A DNA stretch of 64,000 nucleotides from Tetramitus jugosus. Lineage: Eukaryota; Heterolobosea; Eutetramitea; Acrasida; Vahlkampfiidae. Shown here piece by piece: positions 13,201-23,921 of the stretch. A program made the translations under genes and the position numbers. Location: NCBI GenBank assembly GCA_937625935.1, contig OW569394.1:248001-312000 (forward strand). The letters are read 5' to 3'. Under the pieces are notes generated by a model. It was not told where the DNA came from. It made no database searches and saw only the letters and a list, made by a program, of their open reading frames with translations. Position 1 is the stretch's first letter. Each line of letters opens with the position of its first letter.

Positions 13201-15662
13201 AGGATATGAAACTTCTGTTCGTATTTGATACTGCCAAAGCAATAAGCATGTGCTCTTCGAACATCTTTCAGGGACTCGAAGTTGCAAGGAATCGCACATC
13301 ATCGACAACACTTGGCCAGGTATTCAGAAAGAATTTTCAATCCATAGAAAGTATTGGCTCTGCGGTGCTAGAAAATATTGTAGCGGGAACAACAGAACAA
13401 ATACTGCAAACAGATACTTTTTCTGCATCAATATTCCGGGATACTGTAGTCAATATCAATAACAGCACGATTAGAATCGAAGGAGTTACAGATGAGATGT
13501 CCACCTCAATTTTCTTTCCCTCTTCATTTAACTCGACCAATACGACACAAGTCTTTGAATCGACTACAAATGCTCAAGATATTGGAGTGAGGGCATTTAT
13601 TGGTCCATCGCCATACTTTGACTTTTCATCCAACCAAAACATTACATCTCCAGTTTTATCACTTACCTTTGAACAAGGAGATAAAAAACCAAGTGTCAGA
13701 GATTTGATAGAACCGATCATATTTAACATTCCTATTCCATCACCTGGTTTATCATTGTCAAAATTAAATCGGAATGAATCTGAAGCAGGATATAGACCAT
13801 TTTGTAAGTTTTGGGATGAAACGCGAAACTCGTGGAATACAACGGGATGTAAAATGATTGGCTACACAAAGATATATGTTACATGTGCTTGCAATCACAC
13901 GACAAACTTTGCAGCGTTTATTGACTACGCAATTCCTAATCTCCAATTCCTCAACGCTCAAGATTTTCGAAACATCACCAAGTTGAACAAGGATAACATG
14001 GCAACTGTTATTTTGATGGCATCTCTCGCTCTTTGTTATATTGCTTTAGTGACTTTGATTCTAATTTATCGTTTAATCAAGAGAAGTTATGTTAGATACA
14101 AGAAGCAGCAATTGGATGAAGATGAAAGACAAATGAGAAGACCGAAGAAAGAAAAATCAAAAGGAAAACTGAGACATCTCATTGTCTCTTACATATCCGA
14201 ACATCCATATTTTTCTTTGTTCATGAGTGGTGAAGAGAGCTTGGGAAAAATTCGACAACTTACATTAATTTATGTAGGTATTCTGGGAATGTTTACTGGG
14301 AATGCAATCACTTTTGGAACAGAAGATGAAAATGGAATCCAATTCTTGGTAAGCTCTGTTGTGAGTGAGTTGGTAGCCACTCCGTTTGTGATCTTCTTCA
14401 CAACGTTGTTCGTCAGCACTAGACCATTCAAACCTCCCAACAGTGATGACAATTCAGAAGAAGGAGAGTCACAAACCAAAGAACAATATCAATCAACTAA
14501 CTATCCAAGAACGTCTCGGTTCCATGGAAAATATACATCCACCACAGTTGAGGACAGTCCAATGAGAGAGCTCACTGTTGCTCCAAAACGATCCAAGTAT
14601 TCTAAGCTGAAAAAGAAACTCCTTTATCCATTCACTAAGATGCTTGATGTTGGAGATACGGTTACAGACTACATTTTGCTGCATATCATCAAATTAATGG
14701 ACACCGTGACTTGGCAAGGAGCTATATTCTTGATGATGATCAGTTTATTGTACGGTGGCTGTGTTGTTGGTATCATGTACCTATTCCAGTGGAACTTTGG
14801 AAGTTGGTTCAATGCTGATTATCAAATCGGATTTGGAACACTGTTTATTGTGGCTTATTTTGTGTTCTTGGAAGTAACTTATCTTCGAATCAGATACAAC
14901 AAGTTTGTGGAGAGAGACACCCTGATATGGCGACCCAACTTCAAAACGTTTTCATTTGCAAGTCTTGCGAGTCTGTTTTTCTTGCTGTTGGCTTGTGGAC
15001 TCATTCCTGTCTTGTTGTTGGTCACTCCACACAAAACCAAGCATCCATGGTTTCTTCGAGTTCTGTTCATCGAGTGTGGGCTCGTAGTCGTGGCTCTTTC
15101 GGGGATCATATTCATGGCAATACTCATCATGCCGATAACTCACGCAAGTGTCGCAGACGATGATAGCAACAGTACTGACAAAGATACTCAGAGTAGTGTG
15201 TCAAATGATGTAGAAATGTCAGATATCTCCTTGCGCTATGTCTGGACAGATGACAAAGATGGTCACAAGGGCACGCTTGACATTGCACCTGCAAGTGATA
15301 TCACCTCTACAACAAGAAGAAGTAAATCGGTTCTGTATTATCTGAGCAAATGGTGGAACGCTGAGTATTGGTTCCCATGGCCATGTCTATTCCTCTGGTA
15401 TCCTTTGTTCGCTCTGTATGTTGCAGGATGTTCCTTTATTCTCGTACTCTATGGAATAAAGTTTGAACACGAAACCAAGGGATGGGTGCTGGGATGTGGA
15501 ACTGGTGTGGCGGAAGATGTGTTTGTGAAGCCAGTGATTGAGTTTATGATTTCGAATGTCATTTATATTGCAATCATTGAATTCATTGCAGGCATGTTTT
15601 TCAGGAAACGAAAACGATTTGTGGAGCAACAATCAACAATGCCAGATACCTCTTCATTCTAA
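1259..15662 (+). CDS. Giant RCC1-EGF-PKD/REJ-GPS receptor with polycystin-like membrane region (one frameshift)
   Basis: Exon 1 (1259-1367) encodes a signal peptide ending near FGNVSA. An intron 1368-1472 (gtaagt...cttag) joins in phase to TYDCFGV in exon 2. The product would be about 4,750 residues. Order: one EGF; six RCC1 propellers (about 1600-2745, 3000-4115, 4370-5415, 5660-6930, 7170-8355, 8600-9825) with WG.N..GQLG blades, separated by EGF pairs; an array of about a dozen EGF-like units (9845-11360); PKD/REJ-like beta domains (11360-13740; LDGSHSIDPDN near 12020); a GPS motif (about 13795-13920, CACNHTTNFAAF); about nine membrane spans. The segment after the first span (HPYFSLF...R.LTL) resembles polycystin-1 but no PLAT domain is seen. 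The frame changes near 7893: a two-base loss breaks an expected VYTWGDN blade motif. It could be a pseudogene, but both halves stay open for kilobases, so a sequence error is more likely. It is expected at the cell surface, with unknown ligand. Confidence 0.85.
7889..7897 (+). other. Frameshift inside the giant receptor gene
   Basis: The upstream frame reads GEVYMGR then stop (TAA at 7904-7906). The downstream frame reads CTWGDNSKGQLG. RCC1 blades elsewhere in this protein read VY(S/T/A)WG, so the sequence lacks two bases, most simply an AC/CA pair in 'gtacatgg'. Open frames of over 6 kb on both sides argue for one gene. Confidence 0.8.
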
Positions 15663-15674
15663 TGAACATCGTTT

Positions 15675-17388
15675 TTAGTTTAGACCAAACTGTTTCTGCT
15701 GTGCCTCGAGTTTTTGCTTCTCCTTCAAGTATGCCCGATAAGAAACGTCCAGTTTGAACCGAACAAATGTATCATTGTTCATATCACTCATACAAACATT
15801 GTCAATGACTAAGAATAGTTCAGGATTGACCCATCTCTCCTTGTGGTTTGACTTGTTCTGGGACTCTTGAAGCAGTCTGGCTTCATACTCCTTAATTTTA
15901 GCTTCAATAGGCTCCAAAATTTTGTCCTTGTTTGGTAAATTAAGGAGAAGCGGAGAGTCATCCTTGCAGTACTTTCCTATGATTCTCGTTGCCTCGCGTA
16001 TCAACAGCTTGTTGTTGGTATTGCTCGCATCAGCAAAATGACAATTGTCCTCATAGAAACACACTGGCTCTACTACGAGAGAAGATGCACAATATTGTTT
16101 GTAGAGGGCCCTAAAGGAATCATCTTCTAGTACCTCTCTAAGTAACGACACTGGTTCCTCTGATAGTTGCTTATTGTTCTTGGGGAAGAACGATTGAATG
16201 ATGGGCCACAAAGAACTCCAAACCAAGTCAATCAACAATCCAAACAGGCCGTAGAAGACTGCTGGAAACTTTCCTTCTGCTCTGAGATAAAGGAAATCAC
16301 TCAAACCTGTCGTTAGCAATGTTGCTGCAAACGTCGCAGAAATTACGACTAATGATACTGTAATCTCGAAGCGCACTCCCCATTTATCCTTAATCTTGAA
16401 GATGTACAGCATTACTAACAGAACAGCCTGGATACAAAGATAAAATACGATCTGAACACCAATTAGAATGGAACGGGCAATGTCCATTCCACAGACGAAC
16501 CGAAATGCAAACATCTCCTTGAGATTCTTCTGACCCGAGTAGGGAATAAACAGTACTACAAACCAAAGGAGAACTTGTACCATCATCACAACAACAAGCA
16601 CAGGTACTAGAAACTTGTTAGAGAAGAGAAACTTTTGAATGGCAATAGAGCGGGTCTTTCTCTGATTCGATTTAAGGTCCGTGTCCGTCTCTTGACTTGT
16701 ATGTCCATCAAATACCGACTCCTCCATCTCTATCTCCTTAACTAGACTCTTGCGTTCTTGTTGTTTCTTCTTGTGACTCATATTGCCCTTCAACTGGCTG
16801 ATCCTGAAAATGAAGAAGAGTCGCCACATTCGAAAGATTGAAGGAAGAAAAAAGTTTGGCACATCTATTGAGAAAACAACTGAATACAAGATGCATGGAT
16901 ATCTCCAGCGTCCAACTCCCAATCGAACTGCAAACCCTCCAGTTAGTGATCCGAGTTACTCGACAACAAGTGTAAACTAAACTCACTGAAAAAAACCTAC
17001 CTACAGATGTCACTACGATCACAAACTGAGATACAACCGTTAGAATCATCAACAGATGATTTCTTGCCTTGATAGGTTGCTTGTTTCGTCTCCATATCAA
17101 CAGAATAATCAGCATTGGAGTCACTAGAGCATAGAAACTAACAAAGAGCCATGAGAGTACTGGCGAGCTCCATGCATCTCTGTTTACACAAAAAGGTTAA
17201 CATTGCCTATTCTACTGCAGCATTTACGAAACACTTTGTGCCACAATGGCTGCGCTACTCTGCTGACATGTCAACACATACCTGTTCAACTCAACCATCT
17301 TTCCAGTGATTGTAGTATAGTTGTACGCTTCATTCCATCCATCTCTCCATGATAATACTCCATCCATATGGTTCGTTTCAGAGTACAT
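15675..17388 (-). CDS. Seven-transmembrane receptor with C-terminal RGS domain
   Basis: Three exons on the minus strand: 17388-17282, 17179-17001 and 16927-15675. The introns are 17281-17180 (gtatgt...aacag) and 17000-16928 (gtaggt...tgcag), and all phases match. The product is 512 residues. Seven hydrophobic spans are visible: SWLFVSFYALVTPMLIILL, LLMILTVVSQFVIVV, the span around YSVVFSIDVPNFFLP, VPVLVVVMMVQVLLW, VQIVFYLCIQAVLLVML, VSLVVISATFAATLL and FYGLFGLLIDLVWSSL. The cytoplasmic tail has an RGS domain: LLREVLEDDSFRALYKQYC, then VEPVCFYED, then the final FVRFKLDVSYRAYL. RGS domains speed GTP hydrolysis by G-alpha, so the protein likely couples an outside signal to G-protein shut-off. 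It ends only 12 bp from the convergent giant receptor gene. Confidence 0.85.
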
Positions 17389-17729
17389 CTTCTTTCTTTG
17401 TGTCAGTTGTTTGTGTTACTCGTTTATCTTGGAATCTAAGAGCAATGATAATGTGAAACGTATGCTCGAGGAATAGACAATGTGCCCTGTGGGGATTGGC
17501 CCTCCAAGAGCCAACAGCATGCTTGCCCTCTTTTAGCAATTTGCTACCGAACGGGTGTCAAAGGACTCTGGAACTATGAGCGGAAAATCAGAGGAAAACG
17601 GAGGACACAAGAAACATGCGCAGTCGCAGCACTTTGGAAGGTGCGAGGTGCCATGTGAGTCACATCTGTGGGTTAACCATACGAAAGTCGACGCTTTATT
17701 CAGATATTCGGCCGAACCACTGGAATGCG
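17389..17729. other. Intergenic region between the RGS receptor and the RCC1-like gene
   Basis: About 340 bp. It should hold the promoter of the RGS receptor and the 3' end of the RCC1-like gene. Short open frames on both strands (for example 17555-17806 plus) have no recognizable protein pattern. Confidence 0.4.
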
Positions 17730-19022
17730 TCATGTGTCTTCATCGTCAGAGAAGGCACAGACTACAGTCACATCGCACAAAAGTTGGCCCAGGCGCAACA
17801 TGTTGAGGGTGCTCCTCTGTAACGAGCGCTTTACAACAGCTTGATGTATAATTGTTGTAAAGTAAGAGCCTGTCAATTGAACAAAGGTGTTTTCGTCCTG
17901 ATCAATCTTCGGCCGAAAGCTCAACTCCTCGGGTGCCATTTGATGATCGTGACCTTCTGACACCTTGTACACGGTCTTTCCAGAGCGAACGTACATTCGG
18001 ACTTGTCCAGCGCCTATTTGATTCACTGGACCCAACGAGTGCAAAGTAACAATCTTTGATTCATATCCACCCAAGTGAACCAATCCATCTGCATCGAGAG
18101 CAATGTACCTCATCCAAGAACAACAAACATCGATAACAGGTACCTTATGTAGAGTTTCTACATGCATAAAGTCTTCTTTTACTCCTGCTGCAGTGAACAA
18201 AGTACCCTTGTAATCCAACAGAACTGAAAACGCTTCTCCTCCATCGATTTTCTTGCATTGGAAATCGACCGGACTCCTGTCAAGTGTCTCTGGATGAATA
18301 TAATGCATGAGTGATAGGTTTGGATCCATTTGTTCTCCGAGTGACACACCTCGATGAGAGTTAGACTGTCCCAAATAGTACATTTTCATCGTGATTTGGT
18401 CTTGCATGAGTAAAAATCGATTGCCACATCCCATCTTGTATATTCGATAGTCATCATGCATGATGACTTCTCTGGGCTCAAGTTTAGTCTTGGATCGCTT
18501 GCTTTGGTCACTTGCAATAAAATACTGAATAATCTTGTCCCTGAACTGCCGAACAAGGTTACCACAAGTGAACACTTTTCCCTTGTCACTCAAGAAGGCA
18601 GAGAACCATCCACCAGCTCCCACATACTCAATCCTCTGATCTTCAATCACTCCCTGGACCAGCGTAGGATGCCTTGTCTTTGTACAATGACCCAGACCCA
18701 ACTGTCCATCATCGTTGTCACCCAGTGTCCAACACCTACCATTAAACTCCAATAGAATGACGTGCAAAGAGCCGCATGCAACTTGTTTAATGTGCCTCTG
18801 ACCTTGACTCATTAGCCACTGTTCTCCTTCATGATCCACAGTATAGCCATCTTGTCGTACCTTGACCTCTTCAGTCTCATGATCGAACTCCCTTCCCAGC
18901 ACAGTCAAACAAGTTGACTGTATGTCGGGTGACCACAGTTCACCAGATTCCCCTCTACCCATACCTAACAGTACGGAAGTACCAGGTATTATATCATTGG
19001 TTGTTTCTCCTTGGACGTGCAT
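17730..19022 (-). CDS. RCC1-repeat protein, single propeller, possibly with truncated BTB
   Basis: 430 residues from ATG at 19022. RCC1 blades are recognizable: ACGSLHVILLEFNGRCWTLG, the GQLGLGH turn, and GAGGWFSAFLSDKGKVFTCG, followed by weaker blades. A single propeller of this size is typical of soluble RCC1-like proteins rather than the secreted arrays next door, and there is no signal peptide. The last residues, LLCDVTVVC, look like the opening beta-strand of a BTB domain (as in RCC1-BTB proteins), but the frame stops at DEDT. The following 200 bp do not show the rest of a BTB fold in any frame. Possible roles are Ran-GEF-like or ubiquitin-adaptor functions; neither can be assigned. The 3' end of the neighbouring membrane protein gene lies 111 bp upstream. 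Confidence 0.75.
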   Translation of the reverse strand: MHVQGETTNDIIPGTSVLLGMGRGESGELWSPDIQSTCLTVLGREFDHETEEVKVRQDGYTVDHEGEQWLMSQGQRHIKQVACGSLHVILLEFNGRCWTLGDNDDGQLGLGHCTKTRHPTLVQGVIEDQRIEYVGAGGWFSAFLSDKGKVFTCGNLVRQFRDKIIQYFIASDQSKRSKTKLEPREVIMHDDYRIYKMGCGNRFLLMQDQITMKMYYLGQSNSHRGVSLGEQMDPNLSLMHYIHPETLDRSPVDFQCKKIDGGEAFSVLLDYKGTLFTAAGVKEDFMHVETLHKVPVIDVCCSWMRYIALDADGLVHLGGYESKIVTLHSLGPVNQIGAGQVRMYVRSGKTVYKVSEGHDHQMAPEELSFRPKIDQDENTFVQLTGSYFTTIIHQAVVKRSLQRSTLNMLRLGQLLCDVTVVCAFSDDEDT

Positions 19023-19133
19023 TCCACTTCTTTTGTTTTCAACTTTTGTCCCACAAGGATGTTCTGAACTTGGTCGTAGAATTAAAGAGAGCGAAAAATA
19101 TTTATTTTTGGGTTCTACGAGAAAACTGGCACG

Positions 19134-21896
19134 TTAGTGTGGTGCCGAAAAGTCACGAGCCTTGTTAGGGCCCAACCTTTTGTACAAAACAAAACCGAAC
19201 ACTCCTGTGATGACCAATACAACGATGACAACCGCAGCCGCAGACAATCCAATGACTGCCTTGGCCCAAGTTGGTAGCTTTTTGCGAGGACAACCACATG
19301 GATTGGTACAAGTTCCAGAGTAATTGTTGGTTTCATCTTCTGTGGCCGATTGGACATAGTCCAGAGAGATGGCATGAGTCACAGGTTCGTGACACAGACA
19401 TGAGACTGAGTTTGAATCAGGCACAACTGCAGTTCGGCAAACTTGAGTATCTATCTGCCAAGTTTGTGTCTCTGGGATATAGAACTTGCAGATGAAGGAA
19501 TAAGAGGTCGAGTTCACTGGTATCGATTGAGTCACACCCATTGTTGTAGTGAACACTGGATCAACACTGCCTGTTCTCAAAATTTGCTGTTGAGAGTCCT
19601 TGTATAGTGTGAGGGACACTGTAGGTGACACAATTTTGCTGTTGCACTTGTTGTTGTACTCCTCTGGTGGATCTGATAGTACTTGACCCTGAACATGAAT
19701 TGGAGCAGTATCACCACCAATGTTACTTGTATTTACCTCGACAACAATCGGCTCTTCAGCACTGCTCAACCGGAGTGCTCTGGACTTCTTGCCATCTGAT
19801 GGCTTTGGAATGGTTAGAGTGACATTGGGACTAGTCACACTTGTTTTTGCCATGACAGTCTCCAAGTTGTGCATTGAAAGACTAGTTTGTTGACCTTCTA
19901 CCAAACTGGATCGTACCTTGGTAGACACTTCATCCACTAAGCCGATAAAAGAACTCTTCTGTTCTGTGTCACTCTTCTTATCAATCATAACAGTGGCAAG
20001 ATTCTGAGTAGCTGCAATTGCTTGATCCAACACATCGGAAATATCAGCTCCCTTGATCGTATCCGTCAAAACTCCAGTTGATTGAAGTGTCGCAGTTTTC
20101 TTGAATCGCTTCACCTCATTGGACAACAACTTAACGTTTTGAATCTTCTTTTCAGCAGTAAGTCCATCCCTACGCTGATCAATCGTATTCACAACATCTG
20201 AAATGATGTTTTGTGTTTTTGAACTACTCAATGTTGCTGCAATGGTTGTCGTAGCAGAAGACAACACTGTCAATCCAGATTCCAAGTCGGCTCCTGTGGC
20301 TGTCTTCAACTGCTCCTGTTTATCACCGACGGCCGATGACAATTCACCAGATGACAATGCAGTTACCTCAACAGTATCTTGCATCTCGATTGAGTGACCA
20401 GATGCTGAACGACCTTGAACGATCAAAGTGATGGTTCCAGTGGTGGGCAACGCTGTCTTGAACGTGTTTGTCGAGGAGAATGAATTGATGAACACAACTT
20501 CATTCATCGATGGATCCACGTAACCGAAACGATACTCTAACGTATCAAGACTTTCTGTTGGTTTCCAATTCTTTGCCTCCAATGTGAACGTATCGACCAA
20601 TAGCTTTCCACTCTTGGGATTAACGTCCAAAGTGCCCATCACTGGCGCAACACTCGAATGAAAATTCAAGTACGAGTAGACGGCATTGTTAGGGTACATT
20701 TTGAGTGACATTTTGAATCTTAATCGATAACTTGTGTTCTCCTTCAATGAATTTGGCATGACTGAGAGGAATCTCGAGTCGATACCTGTTCCCGAAGTTG
20801 TACTAATCGATACAGATGTATTGGTCAAAGATTCAACCAATGACCACTCAAAATTCAATGTATTGTACTCGTCCATTGGTTCAATAGTTGCCTCTGCCTT
20901 CAACAATGTTTGTAAATTGAAGAATTGAGGTGCAAAAACAAGATTTGAACTCAAGGAGATGGTCATTGGCTTTTGACACTTGGAACCAGTGAAACCCGTA
21001 TCACAAATACAGTGTGTAAAATAATCGTCGCAGTCACCACGATTCGAACAAGTCACTGTTCGATTGACACATGTAATGTAAGGTCGAACTTTGAGTGTAA
21101 CCATCTCTGATGAATAATAAAATTCAGTGAGAGAAGACCAAACAATACCATCAGCATAGCTCGTTGTCGTTCCATTCAAGTACAATCCGTTCAAATTGGA
21201 CGAATGACAAGATCTATACCACCAAGCTCCCTTAAAAGCTTTAGCACAATTGATAGTACCTCGATCATAGGTTGAAAATGGCATTCCGTTGTGATACGAT
21301 AGAGAATCTCCAGCGCAGGGTCTTTTGATACATCTTGAAGTTCCTGACTGTAACGTGTAGTTGGTAGGTGGTGGACCCACACCAAATTCAGTGTAATCCT
21401 GAGTGTACATTTGACCCTTGAAGGCCACCTCTACCCGTAAATGGTGATTGTAAGGATGATTGTCCAACCCCGCCACGGAATACAATTTTCCGAGTCCGAG
21501 CCAATGAGAGTTGGTCACGTTGCCAAATCCAGCATCATACGAACTGTAGTTGCGATAAAATGAGACGTTGAAACCCATGGAAGGTTCCCTTTGCTGGAAA
21601 AGTGTCCAACCAGAGAATCCAAAGGCATCTACATCGTCCATGTCGCAAAAAGCTTCAAAAATATTGCTGTTGCTATCTGTCAACCAATACACTCCAGAAA
21701 TACTGCTTGCATCGGAGCGATGAATAGCAAAGCAAGAACTGGCGGGGTTATTTAAGGCGCCAAGTGGGTCAACCGGCAGAACAGCTTCAACTTGACCTGA
21801 GAGATTCTGAAGCTGATGGAGGCTCATGAGCAGTAGAGTCATAGTCATGGCAACTACAATGAACTTTGTAAACAATGAAAGTCTTGTTCTCTGCAT
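19134..21896 (-). CDS. Fibrinogen-domain, EGF, GPS-like single-pass membrane protein
   Basis: 920 residues from ATG at 21896. A signal peptide (MTMTLLLMSLHQL region) is followed by a fibrinogen C-terminal-like domain at about residues 50-280: SGVYWL, CDMDDV, GWTLFQQR, WLGLGKLY, FSTYD, and WWYRSCHSSNLNGLYLNG. An EGF unit (CSNRGDCDDYFTHCICDTGF) follows, then a long beta/helix region like the GAIN part of adhesion receptors. Next come a GPS-like cysteine pattern (CKFYI..., SCLCHEPVTH), a CTNPCGC juxtamembrane cluster and one span (VIGLSAAAVVIVVLVITGVF) with a short tail. The canonical HL/T cleavage residues of GPS are absent. The C-terminal half is related to that of the protein at 30290-33865. 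A role as surface lectin or adhesion receptor is likely. Confidence 0.85.
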   Translation of the reverse strand: MQRTRLSLFTKFIVVAMTMTLLLMSLHQLQNLSGQVEAVLPVDPLGALNNPASSCFAIHRSDASSISGVYWLTDSNSNIFEAFCDMDDVDAFGFSGWTLFQQREPSMGFNVSFYRNYSSYDAGFGNVTNSHWLGLGKLYSVAGLDNHPYNHHLRVEVAFKGQMYTQDYTEFGVGPPPTNYTLQSGTSRCIKRPCAGDSLSYHNGMPFSTYDRGTINCAKAFKGAWWYRSCHSSNLNGLYLNGTTTSYADGIVWSSLTEFYYSSEMVTLKVRPYITCVNRTVTCSNRGDCDDYFTHCICDTGFTGSKCQKPMTISLSSNLVFAPQFFNLQTLLKAEATIEPMDEYNTLNFEWSLVESLTNTSVSISTTSGTGIDSRFLSVMPNSLKENTSYRLRFKMSLKMYPNNAVYSYLNFHSSVAPVMGTLDVNPKSGKLLVDTFTLEAKNWKPTESLDTLEYRFGYVDPSMNEVVFINSFSSTNTFKTALPTTGTITLIVQGRSASGHSIEMQDTVEVTALSSGELSSAVGDKQEQLKTATGADLESGLTVLSSATTTIAATLSSSKTQNIISDVVNTIDQRRDGLTAEKKIQNVKLLSNEVKRFKKTATLQSTGVLTDTIKGADISDVLDQAIAATQNLATVMIDKKSDTEQKSSFIGLVDEVSTKVRSSLVEGQQTSLSMHNLETVMAKTSVTSPNVTLTIPKPSDGKKSRALRLSSAEEPIVVEVNTSNIGGDTAPIHVQGQVLSDPPEEYNNKCNSKIVSPTVSLTLYKDSQQQILRTGSVDPVFTTTMGVTQSIPVNSTSYSFICKFYIPETQTWQIDTQVCRTAVVPDSNSVSCLCHEPVTHAISLDYVQSATEDETNNYSGTCTNPCGCPRKKLPTWAKAVIGLSAAAVVIVVLVITGVFGFVLYKRLGPNKARDFSAPH

Positions 21897-22380
21897 TTTT
21901 ACTTTCTGATATGGTTGGACGGTGTGCTGTGTCTAAGAATTTAAACTTGGATGTCAAAAACGCACACTAGAGAGAGTAGAGCTAATTCAAGAAGAGTTGT
22001 CTTTTCGATTGGGGGTCTATCTGATTGGTTTTGTTTTTCAAACGAAACGAATGGAAAGACAAGAAATTCCACAGCCACGCCACACCTCCCAGGTGTGTGA
22101 GTTTGTAGTGTAAAGACCAAAGTTTGTCTTATGAGTGTCTTCTCCTCCCCTTAAAGTTCTTATGTAGTCAATCCCTAACACATCATGTGTCGTAGATGAC
22201 AACTAGTCGGAGTATTATTGACGCTTGACTTCAGGCATCAAAAAATCCCGCGAAGACCTATCATTGATTCCACCAAAATTGCATTTTCCAATAACGCCGC
22301 CACTGCGCAAAACCACCAAAACAAATTGTTCTTCAAAAAAAAAAATTTGAAAAAAATCAGAGAAAGGCAACGCACATACC
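21897..22380. other. Divergent promoter region
   Basis: About 480 bp between two divergently transcribed genes. No coding signal is seen. It contains A-tracts directly before the LRR gene (around 22340-22360) and a 'tcccgcga' element near 22246 that resembles half of an E2F-type site. Confidence 0.4.
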
Positions 22381-23349
22381 ATGGGAAATAAAATTAACAG
22401 TCAAATCAACCAGCTAAGAAATATCAATGTCACACTCAAACTAGATCTCGATAATTGTGATGTGACTGATAAGCACTTGGTCAAAATGTCTGAAATGTTG
22501 AGACCGAACAGAGGATGTTATGAACTTCATTTGAAACAGAATTGGTTCACAGCCGAAGGATTGAAGCACCTCGGAGATGCACTTGCAGTGAACAAGGGAT
22601 TGAAGAGACTTTATTTGGGTAGTAATCCACAGATGGGTGATCAAGGATGCATTACCCTTGCTTCAGCACGTATGTTGTTGTGACATTTGAATGTACTTTG
22701 GAGTCGCACGATTCGTTCGGATTTTTTGGCAGTTGACTGACGTGAATTTTTCCGTTTGCTTCCGATCCGAAAATGGATTTTTTTTTGCCGCGTGAACGGT
22801 TTTTTTTTGTTGTTTACAGTCAAGAGATCGACGACGTTGGGCGTGTTGGATTTGGCTTCGTGTGGCATTGGAGCCGGTGGTGCAAAAGCTTTGGGTCAAG
22901 CTCTCTCATTGAACAAGTCTCTACACACATTGTACTTGAATGAGAATCCAGCCATTGGTTCAGAAGGTATCAAGGATCTCTGTGAAGGCTTAACTGAAAA
23001 TCAAAGACTAAAAATTGTTGATGTTGGTAATTGTAACATTGGTGATATGGGATGTATCGCCATATCTGAATGGGTCTCTCAAACAAGTATCGTGGAGCAA
23101 CTTTACTTGAGAAAGAATGAAATTACGGCTAGAGGTTCAACGGCACTTGCCAATGCTCTTGCTACAAAGAATAGAAGCTTGAAGCTATTGAATTTGGATT
23201 ATAATCAGATTGGAGATGAGGGAGCTCGTCCGTTCATGCTTGTCATCAGAGAAAATGATAAAATTGAAAAGATTGAGTTTGATGATAAGAGTATATCAGA
23301 TGAATGGAAACAAGAGTTCCAGACACGTTTGGCGCGAAAACAGGCGTAA
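22381..23349 (+). CDS. Leucine-rich-repeat (NLRC3/RNI-like) protein
   Basis: Two exons, 22381-22669 and 22820-23349, with intron 22670-22819 (gtatgt...ttacag). The junction gives LASALKRSTTLGVLDL, a perfect ribonuclease-inhibitor-type repeat across the splice, which strongly supports the model. The product is 272 residues and almost entirely LRRs of about 28 residues: ELHLKQNWFTAEGLKHLG, LHTLYLNENPAIGSEGIK, VEQLYLRKNEITARGSTAL, LKLLNLDYNQIGDEGARP. No signal peptide or other domain is seen. Such cytosolic RNI-like LRR proteins act as protein-interaction scaffolds. The partner is unknown. Confidence 0.85.
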
Positions 23350-23426
23350 AGTTGAAACGTTCTGTTTTTTTTGTAAAGTTGTATTTTGTAAAAAAACTGT
23401 TTTATTCTTTAAGTGTGTTGGTTAGT

Positions 23427-23921
23427 TTACAATGGATGTTGTTGGTGTTCTTCTCTGTTCAATTTTGCTTCTAAATTCTCCTCCACTTTTTCTCTCTTTT
23501 GACTGTTTCTCCTTGAAGGATAACTGTTTCGCACTGTTTCTTCAATCTTGTCCTCAATTTCACTTCTCATCCAAGAGGCAGTGTCCAGATCAGACGAGTA
23601 CTTTTCTAGTTCTGCCATTGCTTGTTTACGCTCCTTCTTATCCATGTCTAGTCCTTCTTGAATGTGACCGTTGTGATCCTTTCTCTTGACTCCGGCGTCT
23701 TTTGCGTGGTCAACCTTGTCTTGATGAATAGAAGATGGTTGTTGAATGACAGTTTCTTCTTCTTCTTCGACCCAGTGATTGTCATGTGTCGCATAGGTAG
23801 AATCACAAATATTCCTCTTTGCGAGACATTGTAATGGAGTTTGTTTGAGAGAGGTCTGGGAACCGCGTCGAAGCAATTGATTCACAATTGTAGAGTATTG
23901 TAACTTGTTTCTTGGAAGCAT
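23427..23921 (-). CDS. Small charged hypothetical protein, possibly mitochondrial
   Basis: I do not recognize the family. From the ATG at 23921 the protein is 164 residues. The first 30 residues (MLPRNKLQYSTIVNQLLRRG) are basic and amphipathic with no acidic residue, as in a mitochondrial presequence. The remainder is rich in Glu, Lys and Gln with a predicted helical, coiled-coil-like C-terminal half (KKERKQAMAELEKYSSDLD). A longer frame to 23960 starts with a non-ATG codon. The gene is convergent with the LRR gene, whose stop lies 77 bp away. Confidence 0.55.
   Translation of the reverse strand: MLPRNKLQYSTIVNQLLRRGSQTSLKQTPLQCLAKRNICDSTYATHDNHWVEEEEETVIQQPSSIHQDKVDHAKDAGVKRKDHNGHIQEGLDMDKKERKQAMAELEKYSSDLDTASWMRSEIEDKIEETVRNSYPSRRNSQKREKVEENLEAKLNREEHQQHPL

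Noticed and set aside
17555-17822. Overlapping plus-strand frames opposite the RCC1-like gene end
   Set aside because: Two overlapping frames with no domain pattern, partly antisense to the RCC1-like gene.
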